From: Syntrophales bacterium | GTDB taxonomy: Bacteria > Desulfobacterota > Syntrophia > Syntrophales > UBA5619 | Assembly: GCA_023229765.1 (NCBI GenBank) | Contig: JALNYO010000001.1 | Location: forward strand, 248,001-312,000 | Direction of reading: 5' to 3' | DNA: 64,000 nucleotides | In this document: piece by piece, positions 43,474-51,069 of the stretch | Layout of the letters: every line of letters starts with the position of its first letter | Position numbering within the stretch: the first letter of the stretch is position 1 | Translations under genes and position numbers: made by a program | Notes under the pieces: model-generated | Seen by the model: only the letters and a program-made list of their open reading frames with translations | What the model was told of the DNA's origin: nothing | Databases searched by the model: none

Positions 43474-44615
43474 TGATGCCTTCCATACAGATGCCGACAA
43501 TTTCTCTTTACTCTGCGGAGGGGACATCCGGGGCCGGTAAGACGACAAGTTCGGCGTTGCCGCTTTCTTTGGGGGAGACCGTGGAGGCGGTTGTTGATGC
43601 CAAAACAGGAACATCCCGTTTTCTTTTGACAATAAAGAACGGCAGTTTATCCGCGAACTCCGAACTTCCCCTTGCCAAAGGCGAAAGGCTTACAGTCCGG
43701 GTTGAGCAGCTCCAGCCGCAGGTTGTCCTCAGCATCGTCCAGCGCGGGGATCAGTCCTCTTCAATAATAAGCGGCTATGCCGCTTACAGCAGCGCCAACC
43801 CGGAGGCGCTGCGGGATATATTTGCGTTGGGGCGGGAGCTTTTCAGCGAAGGCTCTCTTCTGAACGCGCTTTCGGACAGCGCAAAAAAAATTATTGGGAA
43901 AATCGCCAATATTCTTGATTCATTGATGTTGTCTCCCGCGCCTGGAAAGGATCAATTTTCGTTAAAAAACTATCTGACCAACCTCGGCATGTTTCTGGAA
44001 TTTGATTTGCGGCAGGTACTTGCAGGCAAAAAGGATTTAAAAAATCTGAAGCAGGACTCTCTGAAGGGATTGCTGCAGCAACTTTCGACGGAATTGAAGG
44101 CGCAGCAGGGGAAGGAAAACAGCCCGGATAATCTTAAAACTCTGGCGAGGCTGCTTGAGTTTTCGGAAAAGGCCATTAAGACGATTGAAGGAAACCAGAT
44201 AATCAATATGCAGTCTGCGGCAAAGGAGGGAGAACTTTTTTTCCAGATACCCGTTTTTTTGCAAAATGACGTCCGAACGGCCGATTTGTTCATCAATACG
44301 GAAAAAGAAAAAAATGACGCGAGCGGAGGCAAGCGGTATCAGGTCGTCATGTTTTTAAGTCTGGACGCCCTGGGCGAGATGATGGTCGATGCCTCTTTAA
44401 ATGGCAACAAGCTTGGCTGCGTGCTAAAATTTGCAGAGCCTGCGGTCCAGGAATTTGTCTCCGGCTTTACCCAGGAATTGGAGAAAAATATCAGAGAGAT
44501 TGGCTTTGCCGATGTTTTTCTGAATTGTGTTCAGAGCGATTCCATTGCCAAGGCCAAGGGCGAATGCTACCAGGAGCTTTTTTTAGACCGGGGCGCGGTT
44601 AATGTTTTTGCTTGA
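43473..44615 (+). CDS. Second FliK-like hook-length/export-switch protein
   Basis: A 380-residue protein with a low-complexity N-terminus containing GETVEAVVDAKTGTSRFLLT, a helical middle, and a C-terminal domain (FFQIPVFLQNDVRTADLFIN, then LGEMMVDASLNGNKLGC and FAEPAVQEFVSGFTQELEKN) similar to the FliK/Flg_hook fold. It is paired with an FlhB-tail protein immediately downstream, matching the functional pairing of FliK with FlhB. Its role could be a second substrate-switch or an export regulator. Confidence 0.65.
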   Translation: MMPSIQMPTISLYSAEGTSGAGKTTSSALPLSLGETVEAVVDAKTGTSRFLLTIKNGSLSANSELPLAKGERLTVRVEQLQPQVVLSIVQRGDQSSSIISGYAAYSSANPEALRDIFALGRELFSEGSLLNALSDSAKKIIGKIANILDSLMLSPAPGKDQFSLKNYLTNLGMFLEFDLRQVLAGKKDLKNLKQDSLKGLLQQLSTELKAQQGKENSPDNLKTLARLLEFSEKAIKTIEGNQIINMQSAAKEGELFFQIPVFLQNDVRTADLFINTEKEKNDASGGKRYQVVMFLSLDALGEMMVDASLNGNKLGCVLKFAEPAVQEFVSGFTQELEKNIREIGFADVFLNCVQSDSIAKAKGECYQELFLDRGAVNVFA

Positions 44616-44627
44616 GGAATAATCTTT

Positions 44628-44903
44628 ATGCCGTATCAAAAAAAAATGATTGAAGCTGCGGCTTTGCAATATGACAGCAAAAAGGATGTCGCCCCGCGCG
44701 TGACGGCTAAAGGCAAGGGGATTATTGCAGAAAAGATCATTGAGCTGGCAAAAAAAAACAATATCCCGATAAAAAGCGATCCGGCCCTCGTGCAACTGTT
44801 AAGCAAGGTCGATATTGAGGAACAGATCCCCCTGGAATTGTACAAGGCCGTAGCCGAAATTCTGGCCTTTGTCTATTCGATGAACGAAAAAAGGCGGGTC
44901 TGA
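44628..44903 (+). CDS. FlhB C-terminal-domain homologue (FlhX type)
   Basis: A 91-residue protein homologous to the part of FlhB after the NPTH cleavage site: AALQYDSKKDVAPRVTAKGK aligns with the FlhB sequence ALKYDQKKEIAPRVIAKGAG, and it ends VAEILAFVY like FlhB. It lacks NPTH and all membrane helices. Such FlhX proteins can substitute for the cleaved FlhB tail in some species. It lies 12 nt after the FliK-like gene. Confidence 0.85.
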   Translation: MPYQKKMIEAAALQYDSKKDVAPRVTAKGKGIIAEKIIELAKKNNIPIKSDPALVQLLSKVDIEEQIPLELYKAVAEILAFVYSMNEKRRV

Positions 44904-45240
44904 TGGCGATGCTTTTGAAATGTGTCGCATCTCCGTAACGATTTAGCACTTAAAAAAGATTGTCATCCCCGAGTGTCTCTATCCCCGATTTTTACGAGTT
45001 CGTTAATGCTGCCCCGGGGGAAATTTTTTCCCTTTCTTCATTCTGTTCGGCCTTTTTCTTTTCCTGTAATCCGACAAAAAGCATCTGAAAATCTTATCCC
45101 GGATTATTTCGCTGACTGCGCTTATTTTTAAAATTGCGCGCAACTCGCAGCTTTTGCCGCTGAGTAGTGGGGAGTTTGTCTTCGTTCGTGGTTGTGAAGG
45201 ATGATCTACAGGCCCCTCTTTGTCCAAGGGTGATTGCTTA
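44904..45240. other. Intergenic stretch with a repeat-element fragment
   Basis: About 340 bases without a gene. TGTCATCCCCGAGTGTCTCT at 44961-44980 and following bases resemble the inner half of the repeat element at 23378-23509, probably a decayed fragment. The remaining sequence, down to the promoter at 45241, shows nothing recognisable. Confidence 0.5.
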
Positions 45241-45256
45241 CGGCATGCTGTTTGCA
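45241..45256 (+). promoter_or_regulatory. Sigma54 promoter of the flgF operon
   Basis: CGGCAT-N5-TTGCA with exact GG-N10-GC spacing, 32 bases before flgF. Only the first base of the -24 element differs from the consensus. Confidence 0.8.
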
Positions 45257-45287
45257 TTGAGGAAGCGAAAACAGTGGGGAGGCGATC

Positions 45288-45998
45288 ATGGGTTTTGGGG
45301 TTATTGACGTGGCAAAGGTTGGTTCGGAAAAGATTTATCAGCTTGACTCAATCGCTAATAATCTTGCCAATTCATCTACTTCCGGCTTTAAAATGGAGAA
45401 TTTCTATCCGGGCGCGCCCACCGCTGCAGATGCCAAAGAGGGGCCTGTTCCCGTCGCTTCCCGCGCCATCGTGGATTACAGCCAGGGGATGCTCAAGGAA
45501 ACAGGCAATGTGCTTGATCTGGCAATAGAAGGGGGAGGTTTTTTTAAGATTCAGACCAAGGCCGGGACGGAATATACCCGCAAGGGGAGTTTTACCCTCG
45601 ACAGCCAGAGCCGTATGACGACTTTGGCGGGCGGATTGGTTATGGGAGACAAGGGGCCGATTACGGTATCGGTAAAGGATTTCTCCATTGACCCCGGGGG
45701 AAATGTAATGGTGAACGGCGCGCCGGCGGACAGACTGAGCATCGTCAGTTTTGACAACCCCAAGGCGCTGGCGAGAACCAAGGAAGGCATGTTCCGGGAT
45801 GAGGGAACGGCGGGTGCAAAAAGGGTTGCGAACCCTGATATCAAGTCGCACATGCTGGAGATGTCGAATGTAAATGTTTTCAAGGAGATGGTAGGGATGA
45901 TCGATGTCCAGCGCGCCTTTGAATCATATCAGAAGATTATCCAGACAATTACAGATATGGACAAACTGGCCGTCAGTAGAATTGGAAGATTGGCTTAA
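45288..45998 (+). CDS. flgF: Flagellar basal-body rod protein FlgF
   Basis: A 236-residue rod protein with the N-terminal LDSIANNLANSSTSGFK and C-terminal LEMSNVNVFKEMVGMIDVQR signatures. Between flgF and flgG assignments, the shorter length and position before flgG support FlgF. GGGGAGG precedes the ATG. It is first in the operon after a sigma54 promoter. Confidence 0.92.
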   Translation: MGFGVIDVAKVGSEKIYQLDSIANNLANSSTSGFKMENFYPGAPTAADAKEGPVPVASRAIVDYSQGMLKETGNVLDLAIEGGGFFKIQTKAGTEYTRKGSFTLDSQSRMTTLAGGLVMGDKGPITVSVKDFSIDPGGNVMVNGAPADRLSIVSFDNPKALARTKEGMFRDEGTAGAKRVANPDIKSHMLEMSNVNVFKEMVGMIDVQRAFESYQKIIQTITDMDKLAVSRIGRLA

Positions 45999-46035
45999 GC
46001 TCGGCATAAATATATAAATAATTCAGGAGGTTATT

Positions 46036-46818
46036 ATGATCAGGTCTTTATGGACGGCGGCTACCGGAATGGGGGCGCAACAGCTTGAACAGGATATTAT
46101 TGCCAACAATCTGGCCAATGTCAATACGGTGGGATTCAAGAAATCCCGAGCGGATTTTCAAGACCTTATGTATCAAGTGCTGACCAAGTCCGGTTCGCAG
46201 ACATCAGCGGGGAACCAGCTTCCGGCGGGTATCGAGGTTGGCTTGGGGGTGAAGCCGACGGCAACGCAAAAGATTTTTACGCAGGGCGATTACAAGCAGA
46301 CGGGGAACCAGTTTGATTTTGCGATCGAGGGAAACGGCTTTTTTCAGATCGATAACAACGGCCGCACCGCCTACACACGAGCTGGCAGTTTCAAAATTAA
46401 TCGGGACGGGATCGTCACCAATACCGAGGGGTTGAAGGTAACGCCGGAGATATCCGCACCTCAGGGGACGGTTGCCTTTACCGTTGACAGCGGCGGCACC
46501 TGGACCGCCAGTGACAATACGGGCGCGGCGCTGGCTACGGGCCGGATCGAGCTTGCCGATTTTCTGAACCCGGCCGGTTTGACAAGCCTCGGCCGAAATC
46601 TTTACGATAAAACCGAGGGCTCCGGCGAACCGTTTGCCGGAAATCCCGGGGAAAATGGATTCGGCACGGTTACTCAACGTTTTCTGGAAATGGCCAATGT
46701 CAGCGTCATTGACGAAATGGTCAGCATGATCGTCGGGCAGCGAGCCTACGAAATAAATTCCAAATCTGTTCAGACCGCCGACAGCATGTTGGGAATTATC
46801 AATAATTTGAAGAGATAG
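46036..46818 (+). CDS. flgG: Flagellar distal rod protein FlgG
   Basis: A 260-residue distal rod subunit, the usual length. Diagnostic segments are RSLWTAATGMGAQQLEQDII, NNLANVNTVGFKKSRADFQD and the end VSMIVGQRAYEINSKSVQTA. CAGGAGG lies just before the ATG. FlgG forms the part of the rod surrounded by the P and L rings encoded downstream. Confidence 0.97.
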   Translation: MIRSLWTAATGMGAQQLEQDIIANNLANVNTVGFKKSRADFQDLMYQVLTKSGSQTSAGNQLPAGIEVGLGVKPTATQKIFTQGDYKQTGNQFDFAIEGNGFFQIDNNGRTAYTRAGSFKINRDGIVTNTEGLKVTPEISAPQGTVAFTVDSGGTWTASDNTGAALATGRIELADFLNPAGLTSLGRNLYDKTEGSGEPFAGNPGENGFGTVTQRFLEMANVSVIDEMVSMIVGQRAYEINSKSVQTADSMLGIINNLKR

Positions 46819-46837
46819 CCGGGAAACTGGTATAAAA

Positions 46838-47566
46838 ATGGGCAAATTGTTTTTACAATTGAAACGATATCAAGTGGGCGCGTTTATTCTGATAGTGTTA
46901 TCGCTGCTCTCCGCGATGCAGGTGCAGGCGGCAACGGTTGCGGCTGAAGTTATAAAGGCGGCGGTAACGGGCTATGTGGAAAAAAACAGCCGCTGGCCGG
47001 CTGGTTGTGTTCGCGTCTCTTTTCGGTCGCATGTGGCGGATGAGGAATTGCCTGTTTCTGCCGTGTCATTGCGGGTGACCAGCCGCCCTGGCGAGGATTT
47101 TCTTGATTATTCGGCATTAACCGTTGGTTTTTACTCAGCGGGGAAATTGCTGCGGGAAAGGTCGGTAAGCGTATCCATGGAGGTGCTTACAGATGTCGTG
47201 GTGAGCGCCCGGTCACTGCCGAGGAACCAGATTATCCAATCCGGCGACATGTATGTTCAGAAGCGGTGGCTGAAAAGAGTGCCGGCGAACCTGGCGACTT
47301 TATCGGAAGCGGCAGGCAAGGTTTTGACTATGACCCTTGGCGCCAACAGGGAAATTACAAGAAATCTGCTCAGCGAGCCGACCCTGGTAAAAAGGGGAAA
47401 GGTCGTGAGGATTTTGCTTGATAACGACGTTCTGATGATTGCCGCAATCGGGTTGTCGGAGGAGGAAGGACGTAAGAATCAGATCATCCGGGTAAAGAAC
47501 CTCTCCTCCAACAGGGTAATTTACGCCAAGGTAACGGGCGGCGACACCGTCCGGGTGGATTTTTAG
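46838..47566 (+). CDS. flgA: Flagellar P-ring chaperone FlgA
   Basis: A 242-residue periplasmic protein with a signal peptide (FILIVLSLLSAMQVQA, cleaved near residue 31) and a C-terminal SAF domain (ARSLPRNQIIQSGDMYVQKR and KVLTMTLGANREITRNLL). It assists FlgI assembly into the P ring. It lies 20 bases after flgG. Length is close to the family norm. Confidence 0.9.
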   Translation: MGKLFLQLKRYQVGAFILIVLSLLSAMQVQAATVAAEVIKAAVTGYVEKNSRWPAGCVRVSFRSHVADEELPVSAVSLRVTSRPGEDFLDYSALTVGFYSAGKLLRERSVSVSMEVLTDVVVSARSLPRNQIIQSGDMYVQKRWLKRVPANLATLSEAAGKVLTMTLGANREITRNLLSEPTLVKRGKVVRILLDNDVLMIAAIGLSEEEGRKNQIIRVKNLSSNRVIYAKVTGGDTVRVDF

Positions 47567-47586
47567 GAGAAAGAAGGTTGAACGTG

Positions 47587-48291
47587 ATGGAAAAGGTAAT
47601 TATGCGAATGTCCGGTATCGTTTTGGTGTTTGCTTCTTTGTTGTTGGCTGGGTGTGCCTCGAATAACGACAATGTTCGTCATGCACCCCCGATTCCCCCC
47701 ACCCCGCAGGCGGAGGCCCGGCTTGCCGAGCCCGGTTCGATCTGGCCGGGGGAGGGGTCGAGAAACAACCTCTTTGCTGACAACAAGGCGAGATATGTCA
47801 ACGACATCGTGACCATTGTCGTTAGCGAAGTAACGCAGGGGACAAGCAAGGCCAGCACCAATACCAGTCGTGACTCCAGCACAACCGCGGGGATCACCGG
47901 GCTGCTCGGGCTTGACAAATCGCTCCAGGCGATGAATGCCAAATTGAATCCGTCGATTCAGGTCGGAGGCTCGGCATCCAACTCGTTGAAGGGGGTGGGA
48001 GATACCTCACGGGGAAGCACTTTTACAACAAAGATTACGGCCCGGGTGGTGAAGGTGATGGACAACGGCAATCTGGCCATTGAAGGGTGGCGGCAATTGA
48101 AGATGAACGGCGAGAGCCAGTACGTGGTGATCAGAGGCATCGTCCGTCCCGATGATATTACCTCCGACAATCTTATCTCCTCCCAGTACATTGCCGACGC
48201 CCGGATAGATTATGTCGGCGACGGCGTTATCAATGACAAGATGAAGCCCGGCTGGCTGACCAAGGTAGTCGATTATGTCTGGCCGTTTTAA
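47587..48291 (+). CDS. flgH: Flagellar L-ring lipoprotein FlgH
   Basis: A lipoprotein of about 234 residues whose lipobox is LLLAGC with Cys23 as the acylated residue. FADNKARYVNDIVTIVVSE and EGWRQLKMNGESQYVVIRGI are typical FlgH sequences. It forms the outer-membrane L ring, confirming a Gram-negative envelope. ATG at 47587 is used; TTG at 47578 directly after the AAGG site is possible. Confidence 0.95.
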   Translation: MEKVIMRMSGIVLVFASLLLAGCASNNDNVRHAPPIPPTPQAEARLAEPGSIWPGEGSRNNLFADNKARYVNDIVTIVVSEVTQGTSKASTNTSRDSSTTAGITGLLGLDKSLQAMNAKLNPSIQVGGSASNSLKGVGDTSRGSTFTTKITARVVKVMDNGNLAIEGWRQLKMNGESQYVVIRGIVRPDDITSDNLISSQYIADARIDYVGDGVINDKMKPGWLTKVVDYVWPF

Positions 48292-48385
48292 GCAGGGAAA
48301 GATTGGAAGAGCCCCGCGACGGGGAAAGGGCAGTGATGGTTTTTATCGTTATACTGGGCCCGTTTTGGGCACGGAGGTTGGAAAA

Positions 48386-49552
48386 ATGAAAAAGGGAAGA
48401 GTGTTCTTCATCATAGCCTTAGCGGGTTTTGCACTGTTTTCCGGTACGGTTTCCCATGCGGCCCGGATCAAGGATATTGCGGGTATAAGCGGCGTCCGGG
48501 ACAATCAGTTGATCGGGTACGGTCTGGTTGTCGGTCTCGCGGGCACGGGAGACGACGTCAAAAACGGCTTCACCGCCGAGACGATAAAAAACATGCTGGG
48601 CAAGCAAGGCATCGCGATGCGGGACAAGACGATCAAGGCGGACAACGTCGCGTCGGTTATGGTGACGGCGATTTTGCCTCCCTTTGCGAAGGTGGGTGGC
48701 GGGCTTGATGTTCTCGTTTCGTCGCTGGGCAATGCGAAGAGCCTGTACGGGGGCACGCTTTTGATGACGCCGCTTAGAGGCGCCGACGGGGCTGTTTATG
48801 CGATCGCCCAGGGATCCGTTGTTTTGGGCGGATTTGCCGCCGGCGGCGGGGGAGGCTCGAGCGTCAAAAATCATCCGGGCGCAGGAAGAATTGCCGGCGG
48901 CGCATCCGTTGAGCGGCAGCTTCGGTACGATTTTGAAAAAAGCGGTATCCTGACGCTAAACCTCTTCAACCCGGATTTCACCACCGCCTCCCGCCTGGCG
49001 GCGGCAGTCAACGGCGCGATCAAAAATGTGACGGCCAAAGAGCTTGACTCCACCTCGGTATCATTGGCTCTGCCCCAAAGTGGGACAGTGAACGTGGCCG
49101 AACTGGTTTCGCAAATTGAAAACCTCGATGTGCCGGTGGATTCGCGGGCGGTTGTCGTCATGAACGAAAAAACCGGAACCGTGGTTATGGGCGACAATGT
49201 CCGGATCTCAACCGTGGCCGTTGCCCACGGAAACCTGAGCATCCAGATCAAGGACGAGGTAAAGGTTTTCCAGCCGCAGCCGTTCGCCCCTTCCGCTCGC
49301 GGAGAGGGCCCTGTCAGCGGCAAGGGAGGGGATGTTATTGTCGCCCCCGGCGGACAAACCGTTGCTACAACGGAGCGGACGACTACGGTTGACGAGGAGA
49401 AAAAGCAGTTGATGGTTGTCCAGGCGGGTGTTACCATTCAAGATGTCGTCCGGGCGCTCAACGCCGTCGGGGTTACCCCGCGCGATCTGATCACGATCAT
49501 GCAGACCATTAAGGCGGCCGGCGCCCTGCAGGCGGATCTGAAAATTATTTGA
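48386..49552 (+). CDS. flgI: Flagellar P-ring protein FlgI
   Basis: A 388-residue periplasmic protein with a signal peptide (VFFIIALAGFALFSGTVSHA). The mature start ARIKDIAGISGVRDNQLIGY and QGSVVLGGFAAGG are highly conserved in FlgI. It builds the P ring around the rod. ATG at 48386 with GGAGGTTGG upstream is chosen; an earlier in-frame start at 48275 would overlap flgH and precede the signal peptide. Confidence 0.96.
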   Translation: MKKGRVFFIIALAGFALFSGTVSHAARIKDIAGISGVRDNQLIGYGLVVGLAGTGDDVKNGFTAETIKNMLGKQGIAMRDKTIKADNVASVMVTAILPPFAKVGGGLDVLVSSLGNAKSLYGGTLLMTPLRGADGAVYAIAQGSVVLGGFAAGGGGGSSVKNHPGAGRIAGGASVERQLRYDFEKSGILTLNLFNPDFTTASRLAAAVNGAIKNVTAKELDSTSVSLALPQSGTVNVAELVSQIENLDVPVDSRAVVVMNEKTGTVVMGDNVRISTVAVAHGNLSIQIKDEVKVFQPQPFAPSARGEGPVSGKGGDVIVAPGGQTVATTERTTTVDEEKKQLMVVQAGVTIQDVVRALNAVGVTPRDLITIMQTIKAAGALQADLKII

Positions 49553-49604
49553 CAAGTCTGATAATTGGGATTAAGTGTCAGACGACAGACCACGAGGGGT
49601 TATT

Positions 49605-49946
49605 ATGGGAGACGGCATTGTTGATATAAAACAGGTTTTATTCCCGGGCAGCACAAAGACAGCCGCTGCCTCCCAAAAAATGCAGGAGCGGGCGGCGAAG
49701 GAGGCGGAGCTGAAAAAGGTCTGCGCCGATTTTGAATCGATCTTTATTTACAATATGCTGCAAAAAATGCGGAGCGCCGTCCCGAAAAGCGGTCTTTTGC
49801 AGGAGATGCAGGGTAAAGAAACCTACAACTCGATGATCGATCAGAAGGTTGCCGAGGATTTGTCCAAGAACGGCGGGTTCGGCCTGCAACAGATGCTCTT
49901 CGATCAGATAACCGCCACCGACAAAAACTTTCAGGAGAAAAATTAA
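49605..49946 (+). CDS. flgJ: Rod-binding protein FlgJ (rod-chaperone domain only)
   Basis: A 113-residue protein containing only the N-terminal rod-cap domain of FlgJ (CADFESIFIYNMLQKMRSAV and YNSMIDQKVAEDLSKNGGFG). The muramidase domain present in enterobacterial FlgJ is absent, so another enzyme must open the cell wall. ATG at 49605 follows ACGAGGGG. The flgM promoter overlaps its stop codon. Confidence 0.9.
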   Translation: MGDGIVDIKQVLFPGSTKTAAASQKMQERAAKEAELKKVCADFESIFIYNMLQKMRSAVPKSGLLQEMQGKETYNSMIDQKVAEDLSKNGGFGLQQMLFDQITATDKNFQEKN

Positions 49947-49971
49947 AGTTTGTCGGGGAAGCTGCCGATAA
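49944..49971 (+). promoter_or_regulatory. Sigma28 promoter of flgM
   Basis: TAAAGTTT at 49944-49951 and GCCGATAA at 49964-49971; the spacer between TAAA and GCCGATAA is 16 nt. The -10 is a perfect FliA box. It starts within the last codons of flgJ, giving flgM late control as well as operon read-through. Confidence 0.8.
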
Positions 49972-50002
49972 TATGTTCAAAGGTTGTGAAAGGAGCTGAA
50001 GC

Positions 50003-50344
50003 ATGGGAGTTGGCGATATAAAAAATGTGACTTCGCAGGCGGCAAGTTATTATGAGAAGAACAGCGGCGCAAGCGGTGTGGACGCCGGCGCCAGGCAGAC
50101 GGGTGCGGGTCAGGCTCTCGACAGGTCTGCAGGAACCGCCTCTTCCCCGAATGTAACGGTTGATATTTCCGCTAAATCACAGGATTTTGTCAAGATTAAA
50201 AATGCCGTGGCACAGCTTCCCGAGGTGCGGGAGGAAGTGGTGCAGGCATTGAAGACGCAGATAGAAACCGGCTCTTATAAGATCGACAGCGCCAAAATCG
50301 CGGGGAAGATGGTACAGGAGTCTCTGCTGGACATCTTTGCCTGA
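50003..50344 (+). CDS. flgM: Anti-sigma28 factor FlgM
   Basis: A 113-residue FlgM. The N-terminal half is low-complexity, as in intrinsically disordered FlgM proteins. The C-terminal FliA-binding region has VKIKNAVAQLPEVREEVVQA and IETGSYKIDSAKIAGKM. It keeps FliA inactive until it is exported through the finished hook. AAAGGAGC precedes the ATG. Confidence 0.92.
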   Translation: MGVGDIKNVTSQAASYYEKNSGASGVDAGARQTGAGQALDRSAGTASSPNVTVDISAKSQDFVKIKNAVAQLPEVREEVVQALKTQIETGSYKIDSAKIAGKMVQESLLDIFA

Positions 50345-50483
50345 TTTGCCTCTGCTGCTTTAAGGAAAAAATTTCCCTTCATAAAGACAAAAATTACCCC
50401 TTCTATAGTTGATAAGCTCTTAAATATCCTCCCGGCCTCTGGCGGGGCCGGCCATAACTGGGGTTTACGCGGAAGCTGGATTA

Positions 50484-50499
50484 TGGCATGAGGCTTGCT
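50484..50499 (+). promoter_or_regulatory. Sigma54 promoter of flgN-flgK-flgL
   Basis: TGGCAT-N5-TTGCT with exact GG-N10-GC spacing, 30 bases before the flgN start. It separates the hook-filament junction genes from flgM. Confidence 0.85.
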
Positions 50500-50528
50500 T
50501 TTGAAAATACCCAAGGGGGAACGATATT

Positions 50529-51065
50529 TTGGATATTGGGCAGGGTTTAAAAAAAGCGGCTAATTTTGAGCTCCTTCTTAATTCCTTGCTGTCGGTAATT
50601 GAACAAGAGATTGATGTTTACCGGGAGTTGGGGAAAATCATTGCTGAAGAAGCAGACGTTCTGATGAAGCCTGGGCTCGATTCCATAGCGGCCAGCAATG
50701 CCAAAAAGGATGACTGCGTATTTAAAGCCCGGCTGCTGGAGGAAGAGCGGTCGAAACTCGTGCGAGACATTGCCTGGGCTCTGGGGAAAAAAGGAAAGGA
50801 AATTAATTTTACAGTTATTTCCGCCTATTGCGATGCAGGTCGCGCCGCCCAGTTGGAGTCTCAGCGCCAGATTCTTTTTCCCCTCATCAAGGCGATAAAT
50901 GAAGCGAATGCAAAAAATATGGGTTTGCTCGATTTTTCTCTTTCCTATGTGCGCGGTTCTCTTGATTTTGTCAATAATCTCCTGTCGGCCGGCGCCAATT
51001 ACGAACGTACGGGGCAGCTCAAAACGGACAGCCTGCAAGGCCGGGTAGTCAACAGTAAAGGGTGA
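50529..51065 (+). CDS. flgN: FlgN-like export chaperone for FlgK/FlgL
   Basis: A 178-residue helical protein with a heptad-rich core and no membrane segment, matching FlgN by length, composition and position directly before flgK. Sequence similarity within the family is always low. The start is TTG at 50529 after AAGGGGGAACG; no in-frame ATG close by fits. A rare start could keep chaperone levels low (inference). Confidence 0.8.
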   Translation: MDIGQGLKKAANFELLLNSLLSVIEQEIDVYRELGKIIAEEADVLMKPGLDSIAASNAKKDDCVFKARLLEEERSKLVRDIAWALGKKGKEINFTVISAYCDAGRAAQLESQRQILFPLIKAINEANAKNMGLLDFSLSYVRGSLDFVNNLLSAGANYERTGQLKTDSLQGRVVNSKG

Positions 51066-51069
51066 CGAA

